DNA from: JADLHS01 sp039806955
GTDB taxonomy: Bacteria; Verrucomicrobiota; Verrucomicrobiia; Limisphaerales; JADLHS01
DNA length: 64,000 bases
Assembly: GCA_039806955.1 (NCBI GenBank)
Contig: JBDHQI010000020.1
Location: 9,882 to 73,881 of the forward strand
Direction: 5' to 3'
Both the position numbers and the translations under genes were made by a program. Positions within the stretch are counted from its first letter, which is position 1; every line of letters begins with the position of its first letter. A model generated the notes under the pieces. The model had not been told where the DNA came from, searched no databases, and saw only the letters and a list, made by a program, of their open reading frames with translations. Shown here piece by piece: positions 16,520 to 25,391 of this stretch.

Positions 16520-17800
16520 ATGATTCTTTCCGCGTGGTGGACGATTATTCTGGCGTTGCCGGTCTTGTGGTTCGGCGAATTTCTCGTGCGCCGCGTGCGC
16601 CTTTTCTCGCGTTTTCAAATCCCCGCGCCGGTCGTTGGCGGATTGATCGTCTCCCTGCTGGTTTGGGGGAGCAACGTCACCCAGTTCTGGACCGGACGTT
16701 TCGATAACAAAATTGCCGCGGCATGGTGGACCTGGTTGGTGACGATTGAGCCGGACTGGCTGCAGTCGCCCGCGCAAACCGCCAACCTGCCGTTTCTGGT
16801 CATGTTTTTTACCTGCATCGGCTTGAACGCCAGTTGGTCGCTGGTGAAGCGCGGCAGTTTGCAGGTGCTCGTGTTTCTCGCGCTCGCGGGATTGCTGGCG
16901 ATCATTCAGAACGGTTTTGGTGTGGCGCTGGCCCAGGCGCTGGGACAATCGCCGTTACTGGGGCTGGTGTGTGGCAGTGTGAGCATGACGGGCGGCCACG
17001 GCACGGCGTTGGGATTCGCCGCAGACTTGGAGCGCGCCGGGCTGCCCGCGGCGGACGTGTTGGGCATGGCTGCCGCCACTTTTGGGCTGGTAGCGGGTGG
17101 CTTGATTGGCGGCCCGATCGGCGGCGGGTTGATCCGGCGGTTCAACTTGAAATCCACGGCTTCCACGGGCACACACCTGGAGGCGGGGGAAAGCGGGGCT
17201 GCGGGCATCCTCTCGGATTTTCGCGCTTTGTTTCAAGCCGGGAAAACCACGCTGCCCAACCTCGCGCTTTTGCTGGTCTGCGTGAAACTCGGCGCGTGGG
17301 TAAGTTGGCTGATTCAAATGACGGGCCTCACGTTTCCGATTTACATGGGCGCGATGTTGCTGGGGGTGACCGTTCGCAATGGGTTGGAGCTTGCGGGAGC
17401 CACTTGGGTGAAAACCGAAATCATTGATATGCTGGCAACGATTTCGCTCGGTCTGTTTCTTTCCGTGGCGTTGATGAGCCTGAACCTCATTGAACTGGCC
17501 AGCGCCGCAGGGCCAATGCTGGTGATCCTCAGCGCGCAAGTACTCCTGATGGCGTTGTTTGCGTGGGGGGTCACCTACCGGTTGATGGGACGCGATTTCG
17601 AAGCGGCGATCATGGCGGGCGGACACTGTGGTTTTGGGCTGGGCGCCACGCCCAACGCCGTGGCCAACATGAAAGCGTTGGTGGAAAAATTCGGTCCCGC
17701 TCCACGCGCCTTTCTGGTTCTGCCCGTCGTTGGCGCGTTCTTGATTGATTTCATCAACGCGTTAAACATCACGGTATTTCTCAACCTGTTTAAGCAATGA
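16520..17800 (+). CDS. gltS: Sodium/glutamate symporter GltS
   Basis: Inner-membrane Na+-coupled glutamate carrier of the ESS family. There are about ten membrane spans in two inverted halves. The conserved loops are VCGSVSMTGGHGTALGFA in the first half and MAGGHCGFGLGATPNAVANM in the second; these re-entrant GGHG-type loops line the substrate site. ATG 16520 is chosen over an in-frame TTG at 16508, since it starts right before the first span. The stop overlaps the ggt start by four bases (ATGA), so both are almost certainly one translationally coupled operon. Imported glutamate could be the product of GGT action in the periplasm. Confidence 0.94.
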   Translation: MILSAWWTIILALPVLWFGEFLVRRVRLFSRFQIPAPVVGGLIVSLLVWGSNVTQFWTGRFDNKIAAAWWTWLVTIEPDWLQSPAQTANLPFLVMFFTCIGLNASWSLVKRGSLQVLVFLALAGLLAIIQNGFGVALAQALGQSPLLGLVCGSVSMTGGHGTALGFAADLERAGLPAADVLGMAAATFGLVAGGLIGGPIGGGLIRRFNLKSTASTGTHLEAGESGAAGILSDFRALFQAGKTTLPNLALLLVCVKLGAWVSWLIQMTGLTFPIYMGAMLLGVTVRNGLELAGATWVKTEIIDMLATISLGLFLSVALMSLNLIELASAAGPMLVILSAQVLLMALFAWGVTYRLMGRDFEAAIMAGGHCGFGLGATPNAVANMKALVEKFGPAPRAFLVLPVVGAFLIDFINALNITVFLNLFKQ

Positions 17801-19635
17801 ACTTCTGCCATTCAGTTAAATTGTCGCCCTCGGTGACGGAATCCGCCGGCGGATTCCGCTTTTCACCACTCTGCCCGTGCCGCTGGCTGTTCATCGGAAT
17901 TTGCGTGATGACGATCACGGTCCACAGCGAGAACGCGCCAACGCACGGGATGGTCGCTTCAGTGCATCCACTGGCGACCGAAGCTGGAGTGCGAACGCTG
18001 AAATCCGGCGGCAACGCGATTGACGCGGCGGTGGCGGTGGGCCTGACGCTGGGGGTGGTGGACGCGCACAATTCCGGAATTGGCGGCGGTTGTTTCATGC
18101 TGATCCGTTTGGCAAATGGAGAGTTCGTGGCGCTCGACGGACGCGAAATGGCGCCCGCCGCCGCCACGCGCGATCTGTTTATCCGCAATGACAAAGGCGA
18201 TACCGAGTTGAGTCAAACCGGACCGCTGGCCAGCGGCGTGCCGGGCGAGGTTGCGGTCTTCGATTACGCAGTGCGGCATCATGGAAAAAAAACATTTCGC
18301 GAACTGGCGTTGCCGGCGGCGGAAATTGCCGCGACCGGTTTTCCAGTCACCAAAGCTTTTGTGAACCGCTTGCGCTCCGTGACGAACGAACTCGTGCGGT
18401 TTGAAGGTTCACGGGCGTTGTTTTTTCCGGATGGCCAATTGCCGCGCGTGGGCGCGATTTTCAAACAGCCCGACCTGGCCCGGACGTATCGGCAACTGGC
18501 CGGGCAGGGGAGTGATTGGTTTTATCGCGGTGGGTTTGCCGAAGCGGTGGCGGCCTGGATGAAAGCTAACGGCGGAATTTTGACTGCGGAGGACTTCGCG
18601 AATTATCAGATGGTGCTTCGCGAGCCAGTGCGCACGACGTATCGCGGTTATTCCGTCGTGTCGTTTCCACCGCCCAGTTCCGGCGGAGTGCATGTTGTGC
18701 AGATGCTCAACGTGCTGGAACATTTCGATCTCAAACATCTTGAGCCGGTCACGCGCTGGCACGTTTTGGCCGAGACGATGAAGCTTGCGTTTGCGGATCG
18801 GGCGTATTGGCTGGGTGATCCCGATTATGCGAAGGTCCCGCGCGGTTTGATCGCAAAAGATTACGCCGCGATCCTGGCGCGCCAAATCAATTTGGAACAT
18901 GCGACACCAGTGACCAACCACGGCTGGCCCCCGGGCTGGGAGCGCGTTTTTTTTTCATCCGCAGCGGGGAGGGCGGGCAGTCCTCTGCCCGCCGCGCGTA
19001 ACGATGCAGAAACCGGCGAGCACGGAGTGGCGCGCCCCGCCAATGACTATTTGTACAAGCACACCACGCATTGGTCGGTGGCGGATGCCGAGGGCAACTG
19101 GGTGGCTTGCACGGCCACCATCAACACGACCTACGGATCGAAAGTGGTTATTCCGGGCACGGGTGTGGTGCTGAATAATCAGATGGATGATTTTTCCGTG
19201 CAACCCGGAGTGCCGAACGCTTTTGGATTGATCGGGGCGGAAGCCAATGCCGTCGCGCCCGGCAAGCGCCCGCTCTCCAGCATGAGTCCAACGATGGTGT
19301 TGCAGAACGGACAGCCCATCATCGCGTTGGGCGCGGCTGGCGGACCCAAAATCATTTCGGCAGTATTGTTGGAACTGGTCGCAATGCTTGATCTGGGACT
19401 GGCGCCGGAGCAAGCACTGGCGCAACCGCGCCTGCATCAGCAATGGTCGCCGGACGAGCTGTTGGTGGAAGCGGCGTTGCCGGCGGCGATCAAAACCGCG
19501 CTGGCACAACGCGGTCACGTGGTGGGGGAACTTCAGGCGTTGGCGATCTCGCAGATTGTCGCGCGCAGCGCCGATGGAAAAGCTTTTGTCGGTGCCGCCG
19601 ACCCGCGCACCGGCGGCACGGCAGCAGGGTGGTGA
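17797..19635 (+). CDS. ggt: Gamma-glutamyltransferase (glutathione hydrolase)
   Basis: Periplasmic enzyme that cleaves the gamma-glutamyl bond of glutathione and related compounds, and matures by autoproteolysis. A short hydrophobic segment at about residues 29-45 acts as the export signal after an unusual 28-residue leader; an ATG at about residue 38 is too late to be useful. The autocatalytic Thr is Thr423 in KHTTHWSVAD. Conserved downstream blocks are VVLNNQMDDFS, PGKRPLSSMSPTMV and GAAGGPKI. Immediately upstream of the cleavage site, residues ~384-417 form an extra segment carrying the HGVARP repeat peptide. Coupled to gltS by an ATGA overlap. Confidence 0.95.
   Translation: MNFCHSVKLSPSVTESAGGFRFSPLCPCRWLFIGICVMTITVHSENAPTHGMVASVHPLATEAGVRTLKSGGNAIDAAVAVGLTLGVVDAHNSGIGGGCFMLIRLANGEFVALDGREMAPAAATRDLFIRNDKGDTELSQTGPLASGVPGEVAVFDYAVRHHGKKTFRELALPAAEIAATGFPVTKAFVNRLRSVTNELVRFEGSRALFFPDGQLPRVGAIFKQPDLARTYRQLAGQGSDWFYRGGFAEAVAAWMKANGGILTAEDFANYQMVLREPVRTTYRGYSVVSFPPPSSGGVHVVQMLNVLEHFDLKHLEPVTRWHVLAETMKLAFADRAYWLGDPDYAKVPRGLIAKDYAAILARQINLEHATPVTNHGWPPGWERVFFSSAAGRAGSPLPAARNDAETGEHGVARPANDYLYKHTTHWSVADAEGNWVACTATINTTYGSKVVIPGTGVVLNNQMDDFSVQPGVPNAFGLIGAEANAVAPGKRPLSSMSPTMVLQNGQPIIALGAAGGPKIISAVLLELVAMLDLGLAPEQALAQPRLHQQWSPDELLVEAALPAAIKTALAQRGHVVGELQALAISQIVARSADGKAFVGAADPRTGGTAAGW
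18955..19047 (+). repeat. In-frame HGVxRP element, copy 2 (ggt, before catalytic Thr)
   Basis: Contains a perfect hairpin, GGCGGGCAG (18972-18980) with CTGCCCGCC (18985-18993) around TCCT, then the core GAGCACGGAGTGGCGCGCCC. It is translated in the same frame as the copies in the NamZ fusion and glnS (HGVARP at residues 409-414). Confidence 0.65.
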
Positions 19636-19862
19636 AAAGTTTGCAAAGAGTCGCCTCGCTTCAGGCCAACTCGATAGCCGGTTACGTTTGAGCCCATCAA
19701 ATTGCGTGATGAGCGCAGGGCGAAAACCAACCGTCGGTGCGTCCGTAGAGTTTCGGGGTAAAATTCCTTGAACGCTTCGGATTTCAAATCCATACTTCCA
19801 TTTGAATTACGCTGTCTGAATCGCAGTCGGCGTGTCGAACCCTGAAACTTAAGCTCAGTCGT

Positions 19863-21938
19863 ATGTGGATTATGTCATTGTCTGCTTGCCGGATTACTGT
19901 CTCCAACTGTTGGCGTTGGTTGTTGATTGCCAGTGCGGTCGTGTTCTTTGCCCCAACTCCCGCTCGAGCCGAGGTGTCGGTTCGGATGGGCATCTGGCAT
20001 GCATATGACTTTTACTATCCGAATCCGAGCCTGACTTCTACAAGCCCGCCACTGACATTTCATTGGCTGGAGTCCGCCAGCGGACGGGTGTGGCGGCAGC
20101 TTGGCGATACCAATGGCAGCAACGCTTTCTTTCTAACCAATGATCTTAACGCCGTCATCCATGAATGTACGAACGGCCTGTGGAAATTATATCTGAATCG
20201 GGGGGATCCCTCGGAGCAACTCTACCAGTTCGCGATGTCCATTACCGACGTCACCCCGGAGGTGTTTGGTGACGTGACAATTCTCTTTCCGGTAAACCAG
20301 AGCACCGAAGTGACCGCCACCCCGACTTTCACGTGGACAGGGCCCGACAACCTGCCGTCCATCTTCGTTAGCGCGTCGTATGGTGACGGTGGAGGTAACA
20401 GCTATTCGGTCGATCTCCCCGGCTCGACCACGCAATGGACTTTACCTGGGCCGTTGACCCCTGGTCCCAACACGTTGTTCGTTCAATATCTCAGCAACAA
20501 CTTCTCGGGCATCACTCTGTCCACCCCAACCAACGCCTTGGGAGTGGCGTTGTCGGATTGGGTGGGCGCCGGGGATGTTTACAGCTACAAATTTTCCAAC
20601 TTTATCGTTGGCAGCGACACGGGCGGAGACAGCGAACTGGCGGATGCCGTGGATCAGCCAACCGGCATATGGACCACTGGCGGTGACGCTGCGTGGTTTC
20701 GTCAGACAGACGAAACCTACGACGGCACGGACGCGGCGCAGAGCGGCGACATTGATCATGGCGAAGTTTCCTGGATTGAAACCACCGTCGAGGGACCGGG
20801 AGTTCTGTCCTTCTGGTGGAACGTCTCCAGTGACGACTCGGACAGCTACGATTACCTTGAATTCACGGTGAACGGCGACAGCGAAACAGAAATTTCCGGC
20901 GATTGGGGCTGGGACTATTACGAAATTAATCTGCCTGCCGGAACGCATACCTTGCGTTGGACTTATAACAAGGATGACGATTTCACGGCCGGCGCCGATG
21001 CCGCCTGGCTGGATGAAGTTCAATTCCTTCCGGAAATCGAACTGCATATGAGCCTCAACATCGAACGCACGTCCAATCCACTGAACCCGGGTTTCCTCGC
21101 CTTCCCCTCGTTTAACTTCATTCAACCCGCCCCGTTGACTTCGCACGAGATCGTTTCACCCAACAACACCTTCAGCGCCTATCAGGGCAGCGACGGCGAG
21201 GAGTATATTACGTCCTCCGTCCAATCCACCCTTGCGGAGCTGATCACGGCGTTGGAAGCCGGAGACTGGACGATTTACATCAATCGCGGGCATCCGTCTG
21301 AACGACAGTACACGTTCCACGTCACCGTTGACGCGCTCGAACTGTCTGATTTGCCGGAGGCAAACATTACTTCGCCTACGGAAGGGCAGACCGGCGTTGC
21401 GCCCGATCATGTCTTCACCTGGACCGGTCCAACCAATTACGATGTTCTGTATCTCTATTCGTATCTCCCCGGCACCAACACCCCCAGCGGCGGATACACG
21501 AATCTCGCCTCCGACGTGATGATCAGTGCGATGCCCAATCCGCTGGCGCCCGGTACCAACGCGCTGTATCTTAATTACACGCGGAACGATTTTTCAGGAG
21601 TTTCCCTCAGTGACCCTGAAGACGCCTCGTTCCAACCGCTGACCGACTGGCAGGCTCAGGTCAATCTGGCTTCCGGCCAGACCCGCAGGTTTGTCGTCGG
21701 CGCCGCCGAACCGCCGGCGACCCCGGTGCAAATCCTGAATCCGTGGCACACGGGCACCAACTTCAGCTTCTCACTGATCACCCAGGCTGGCCGCACCCAC
21801 ACCGTGCAATCACGCACCAACCTCAGCACCGCCCCCTGGGTGAACGTCACCAACTTCATCGGCAACGGCGACACGATGCAGTTGTTTCTGCCGAACTCCG
21901 ACACGCCGGAAGCCTATTACCGCGTCAGCACCCAATAG
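19863..21938 (+). CDS. Large secreted multidomain protein
   Basis: A signal peptide ends near residue 38 (APTPARA). The protein has two related ~200-residue units, each opening with a beta-rich segment and containing a WKLYLNRGDPSEQLYQF or WTIYINRGHPSERQYTF block followed by an Ig-like unit (TPTFTWTGPDN and DHVFTWTGPTN). Between them lies a jelly-roll-like segment with VLSFWWNVSSDDSDSYDYLE and THTLRWTYNKDDDFTAGADA, which looks like a MAM/laminin-type lectin fold. The C-terminus carries the STDLxxW-type module (SRTNLSTAPW ... AYYRVSTQ). No catalytic motif was found; a surface adhesin or polysaccharide-binding role is possible. Second ATG (residue 4) is an alternative start. Confidence 0.7.
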   Translation: MWIMSLSACRITVSNCWRWLLIASAVVFFAPTPARAEVSVRMGIWHAYDFYYPNPSLTSTSPPLTFHWLESASGRVWRQLGDTNGSNAFFLTNDLNAVIHECTNGLWKLYLNRGDPSEQLYQFAMSITDVTPEVFGDVTILFPVNQSTEVTATPTFTWTGPDNLPSIFVSASYGDGGGNSYSVDLPGSTTQWTLPGPLTPGPNTLFVQYLSNNFSGITLSTPTNALGVALSDWVGAGDVYSYKFSNFIVGSDTGGDSELADAVDQPTGIWTTGGDAAWFRQTDETYDGTDAAQSGDIDHGEVSWIETTVEGPGVLSFWWNVSSDDSDSYDYLEFTVNGDSETEISGDWGWDYYEINLPAGTHTLRWTYNKDDDFTAGADAAWLDEVQFLPEIELHMSLNIERTSNPLNPGFLAFPSFNFIQPAPLTSHEIVSPNNTFSAYQGSDGEEYITSSVQSTLAELITALEAGDWTIYINRGHPSERQYTFHVTVDALELSDLPEANITSPTEGQTGVAPDHVFTWTGPTNYDVLYLYSYLPGTNTPSGGYTNLASDVMISAMPNPLAPGTNALYLNYTRNDFSGVSLSDPEDASFQPLTDWQAQVNLASGQTRRFVVGAAEPPATPVQILNPWHTGTNFSFSLITQAGRTHTVQSRTNLSTAPWVNVTNFIGNGDTMQLFLPNSDTPEAYYRVSTQ

Positions 21939-22071
21939 CGACCACACTCGCCATTCAATCCGCGTTTGACCGTCCGATCTCTCTCGGAGTCCAGCGTGTG
22001 ACTTGATCATGCGGCGCATTGCGGGGCGGGGGCTGGCATGGTTTACTGAGCGCAGATTTTAAGAGTCCCGC

Positions 22072-22584
22072 ATGAAGCATTGGTTGACATTGTTGTTGAG
22101 CCTCGTCGCTTTGATTGGGGACGCGCATGCCGCCCCGGCGCAAGCCGCGGCCGACCAGTTTGGAGTGGTGATTGAGCCGAGCGGCAGCACGCCGAACAGT
22201 CATTTGTACTGCGGGGAGCGGTTCGACCAAGACCTGGGGCTGTATTACCTGCGGGCGCGGTATCTGAATCCCAACAGCGGACGGTTCTGGACGATGGATG
22301 GATTTGAGGGCACGCAGACGGACCCGCTCTCCCTGCACAAATACTTCTATGCTCACGCAAACCCGGTGAACATGGTGGACCCGAGCGGGCACTGGTCTTT
22401 GCCCGAATTAAACAGCGTCGCAAAGATTTCGATTGGACTGAACCTCACTTCGGCAGGGGTGCATATCTACAAGGACCAGTATGAAGCATTGAAGTGGGAC
22501 GCACTCGGAATAGCTCTGGCTTTTGTTGGCGGAGTCAGTCCGCACCAAATCTCTCGCCAGGGCTTGCGAACATTGGATCCGTAA
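22072..22584 (+). CDS. Mini-Rhs with Sec signal peptide (cassette B), first frame
   Basis: Encodes a Sec signal peptide (MKHWLTLLLSLVALIGDAHA) followed almost at once by the terminal part of an Rhs core: GLYYLRARYLNPNSGRFWTM, DGFEGTQTDPLSLHKYFYAH and the NMVDPSGHW junction. A hydrophobic pre-toxin segment follows (LGIALAFVGGVS), and the frame then closes at 22584. The continuing toxin sequence is in another frame from about 22563, so this is one gene with a shift, about 330 residues if joined. Only some 60 residues of Rhs core are present, which is far too little for a closed shell, but the clean signal peptide suggests it may have been a functional small exported protein before the shift. 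Confidence 0.72.
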   Translation: MKHWLTLLLSLVALIGDAHAAPAQAAADQFGVVIEPSGSTPNSHLYCGERFDQDLGLYYLRARYLNPNSGRFWTMDGFEGTQTDPLSLHKYFYAHANPVNMVDPSGHWSLPELNSVAKISIGLNLTSAGVHIYKDQYEALKWDALGIALAFVGGVSPHQISRQGLRTLDP

Positions 22585-23063
22585 CGATCCCTCTCTCCCA
22601 GTTGGGGAAAGGCATTACGACAATTTTGGGCGCGTCGTCTGCGGGACTAGGCGTCGGCAACTTGGTGGTTGCGATGAGCGGTTCGCTCTCCGGTAGCGGC
22701 GCACCACCGCCTCCCCCTGGTGGTAGCGGAGACGACGATACTGTTCCGCCTGCGAATCTTCCGTTCAAGTCAGGAGACTTCGTAACGCAGGGTTTCAATA
22801 CAGCCGATGGCGTTTTGGATATTGGCGCGAAAGCCATCGTGAATGGCAAAGATCTCCACCTCGACCAGATTGCGATATTCATGCGAGACTCTGAAGTTGG
22901 CCACTTGGGAATGCGGGGCGTGTTGGCGGCTCGCAAAGAGCTTGCTCAACTGGTAAAAGACCTCGGTTTCAAGCGCCTCAGAATTTCGGGAGTGCGGATT
23001 GAAGGAAGCACATTTGCGAATCCTGGTAAGACACCTGATGTCATCATTGATTTAACCAAGTAA
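22494..23063 (+). CDS. Toxin-tip part of mini-Rhs (cassette B), second frame
   Basis: Coherent coding begins at about 22563 (LANIGSVTIPLSQLGKG), continuing the pre-toxin region of the first frame. A proline/glycine linker (SGSGAPPPPPGGSGDDD) then leads to a ~100-residue C-terminal domain with LHLDQIAIFMRDSEVGHLGM and KRLRISGVRIEG, resembling the small cytotoxic domains at Rhs tips. The GTG at 22494 opens the frame but is not a convincing start; the nearest real ATG is at 22674. It is probably expressed only if the upstream shift is a sequencing error or is bypassed. The next gene starts 5 nt after its stop. Confidence 0.6.
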   Translation: MGRTRNSSGFCWRSQSAPNLSPGLANIGSVTIPLSQLGKGITTILGASSAGLGVGNLVVAMSGSLSGSGAPPPPPGGSGDDDTVPPANLPFKSGDFVTQGFNTADGVLDIGAKAIVNGKDLHLDQIAIFMRDSEVGHLGMRGVLAARKELAQLVKDLGFKRLRISGVRIEGSTFANPGKTPDVIIDLTK

Positions 23064-23068
23064 CCACC

Positions 23069-23350
23069 ATGCCCGTGACTGCCGAAATCATTGAAGACTG
23101 TCGAAGGCGTTTCTCTGCCGGAGAAACCAACGAAGACATTATCGCTCACCTCCGTAAGTGCGGCCTTAGCAAAGTGGAGACAATCAAGGTCTTCGTTGAT
23201 TTGAACCGTGGGTCACCCATTGAAGCCAAGCGACTCATTCATTTGAGTCCAGCGTGGACAGACATGTACCAGCGAGATGAAAAGCTGCACGATTCAGCCG
23301 AACGGCTAGCTCGCGACGAGGCTGGCCAGAATCCAACGAGTGAACGCTGA
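23069..23350 (+). CDS. Putative immunity protein of cassette B
   Basis: A 93-residue acidic cytosolic protein placed 5 nt after the toxin-tip stop, the expected position and spacing for an immunity gene. The pattern FSAGETNEDIIAHLRKCGLS then KVFVDLNRGSPIEAKRLIHL and SPAW resembles a small ribosomal L7/L12-C-terminal-like fold found in toxin-linked genes. The fold and the role are inferred from pattern and position. It looks intact although the upstream toxin frame is broken, which is normal for decaying toxin-immunity pairs. Confidence 0.68.
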   Translation: MPVTAEIIEDCRRRFSAGETNEDIIAHLRKCGLSKVETIKVFVDLNRGSPIEAKRLIHLSPAWTDMYQRDEKLHDSAERLARDEAGQNPTSER

Positions 23351-23692
23351 ACCGCCGGTGTCCCGCCAAACGGTGTAAGTAAACTCGTCGTGTTCAACCC
23401 GCCCTGAACGCTCACCGCCCCGCGCCGTCCTGCCGTCACGGGCCTGCTCGCCAAGACAAGGTGAGTCTGCCCGTGGCGTCGTTCGTCGCGCTGTCCGGGA
23501 GAGTCGAGACGTTTTGAAGTTGGAATGTCTCACCCGGCCCTCGCGCCGCGCCGCCAAGTTTTACATCCACGTCAACATCCAGAAGTTGATTGAAGAACTG
23601 AGTCGCCGTGGCATGACGGAAGGTCGAAGCGCTGCTTGACGGCACGGGCGAAGGCTTTACGCTTTGACACTCCGTTTGCCAAAGGCGAACGG
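23351..23692. other. Intergenic region after cassette B
   Basis: This 342-nt stretch holds the 113-bp cassette-associated repeat at 23424-23536 (own entry). The rest shows no gene with recognisable content; the open frames here are interrupted or compositionally odd. The SDR gene frame runs in from TTG 23636, but ATG 23693 is the likelier start. Confidence 0.5.
23424..23536 (+). repeat. 113-bp cassette-associated repeat, copy B
   Basis: Aligns without gaps to the reverse complement of 35557-35669. Three blocks are nearly identical: first 28 nt (26 match), nt 41-59 (19 of 19) and the last 20 nt (19 match); the regions between diverge. The right half can fold (CCGGG/GAGAC region with GTCTCACCCGG). 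It begins 73 nt after the cassette B immunity stop. Confidence 0.75.
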
Positions 23693-25294
23693 ATGAAACG
23701 GATGTCCAACTCAGAACATTTGCCGACCACGGCGTCGAGCCGCCAGGCTCTCGTGCAGCGGTTGCGTCTGGCGGCGGCGGCACTGGAAGCGGTAGTCGCG
23801 GATCGCACGCTGTTGACGGAGCTTCCCAGCGCTGAACGGGTCCGCCTGCTCAAAGTCGCGGGCGACGTTTATTGTCCCGATGTGCGGGCGCGGCGCCGGT
23901 TGGTAAAGGAGACTTCCAAACGGCGCAAGCAGGAGCGCCAGCACCGGGATCAACAGGTGCTTAATGAAACCGGCATTCGCGCGCTGCGCGCCAAGCCGGT
24001 CTTCACCACGCCGAACTTGCCGCCCCCACCGAAACTGGAGACGACTGGGGGGGAAGTCACCGGCGCGCCGACCGGAGTCCAAGAACCGCAGAACTGCTAC
24101 ATTTGCAAAACGGACTACACGACCATTCACCATTTTTACGATCAACTTTGTCCCGCCTGCGCCGAGTTGAATTTTCGGAAACGGACGGAACTGGCCGACC
24201 TGCGCGGTCGGGTCGCGCTCTTGACGGGAGGCCGGGTGAAGATCGGTTATCAGGCGGGGCTTAAATTACTGCGCTCGGGAGCGCGGTTGGTTGTGACGAC
24301 CCGGTTTCCGCGGGATGCGGCTTCCCGTTACGCGGCGGAAGCCGATTTCGCCGATTGGCAGGAGCGGTTGGAAATTTTCGGTTTGGATCTGCGGCACACG
24401 CCCAGTGTGGAAGCGCTTTGTCGGCACTTATTGGCGCAATACGATCGGTTGGATTTCATCGTCAATAACGCCTGCCAGACGGTGCGGCGACCTCCGGATT
24501 TTTACGCGCACATGATGCGGCAGGAGAGCGAGGGGTTGGTTCAATTGAGCGCGGCCGCGCGGCGGTTGCTTGGCGGTTATGAAGGATTGCGGGCGTATCA
24601 ATTGCAGTCGGAGACCGGCACCGTGGCGCGCCACTCGCAAGCTCCAGCCGAGCCGGCCGCGACCCGGCCGGAACTTTCGGAGATCGGGCTGACACATTCG
24701 GCCTGGCTTTCGCAAGTGCCGTTGCTGGCGGAAGAGCAGGGGATGGCCGGCGGTTTATTTCCGCAGGGCCACTTGGATCAGGATTTGCAACAAGTGGATT
24801 TGCGCGGTCACAATTCCTGGCGCATGCGGTTGCACGAAGTCTCGGCGGTGGAATTGCTCGAAGTGCATCTGGTCAATGCGGTCGCCCCGTTCATCCTCAA
24901 CGCCCGGCTCAAACCGTTGTTGTTGCGCACGCCGGAGCGCGACAAGCACATCGTGAATGTGTCAGCGGTAGAAGGACAGTTTTACCGGAAGTTCAAAACC
25001 ACGCGTCATCCGCACACCAATATGGCCAAGGCGGCGTTGAACATGATGACGCGGACGGCGGCAGCGGATTATCATGCGGACGGCATCCACATGAACGCAG
25101 TGGATACGGGTTGGGTGACGGATGAAGACCCGCATCAGATCGCGACGCGAAAGCGCGCCGAGCACCGCTTCCATCCGCCGTTGGATATTGTGGATGGCGC
25201 GGCGCGGATTGTGGACCCGATCCTGTCCGGGTTCAACACGGGCGAACATCTCTGGGGTAAATTTCTAAAGGATTATCGGCCGACGGATTGGTGA
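23693..25294 (+). CDS. Short-chain dehydrogenase/reductase with zinc-ribbon N-domain
   Basis: Multidomain oxidoreductase of 533 residues from ATG 23693. The N-terminal ~130 residues are charged and helical. A zinc-ribbon-like unit follows with CYICK and CPAC, about 18 residues apart. The Rossmann fold begins with RVALLTGGRVKIGYQAGLKL (a variant TGxxxGxG), then DFIVNNACQTVRRP, and the catalytic-region equivalents VNVSAVEGQFYR and HTNMAKAAL (YxxxK seems replaced; see findings). A ~100-residue insertion (about 290-390) sits between these parts. A TTG at 23636 would add 19 residues. Similar long SDRs occur sporadically in bacteria and some eukaryotes; the substrate is unknown. Confidence 0.75.
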   Translation: MKRMSNSEHLPTTASSRQALVQRLRLAAAALEAVVADRTLLTELPSAERVRLLKVAGDVYCPDVRARRRLVKETSKRRKQERQHRDQQVLNETGIRALRAKPVFTTPNLPPPPKLETTGGEVTGAPTGVQEPQNCYICKTDYTTIHHFYDQLCPACAELNFRKRTELADLRGRVALLTGGRVKIGYQAGLKLLRSGARLVVTTRFPRDAASRYAAEADFADWQERLEIFGLDLRHTPSVEALCRHLLAQYDRLDFIVNNACQTVRRPPDFYAHMMRQESEGLVQLSAAARRLLGGYEGLRAYQLQSETGTVARHSQAPAEPAATRPELSEIGLTHSAWLSQVPLLAEEQGMAGGLFPQGHLDQDLQQVDLRGHNSWRMRLHEVSAVELLEVHLVNAVAPFILNARLKPLLLRTPERDKHIVNVSAVEGQFYRKFKTTRHPHTNMAKAALNMMTRTAAADYHADGIHMNAVDTGWVTDEDPHQIATRKRAEHRFHPPLDIVDGAARIVDPILSGFNTGEHLWGKFLKDYRPTDW

Positions 25295-25391
25295 CCAGAC
25301 TCCGTTACACTGTGGCGTCGGGGGTAGAACTGTTGCCGCGGCATTGGTAATTTTTCTGGAAATGGATGTTTGAGAAGCGCAGTTCAAAATC

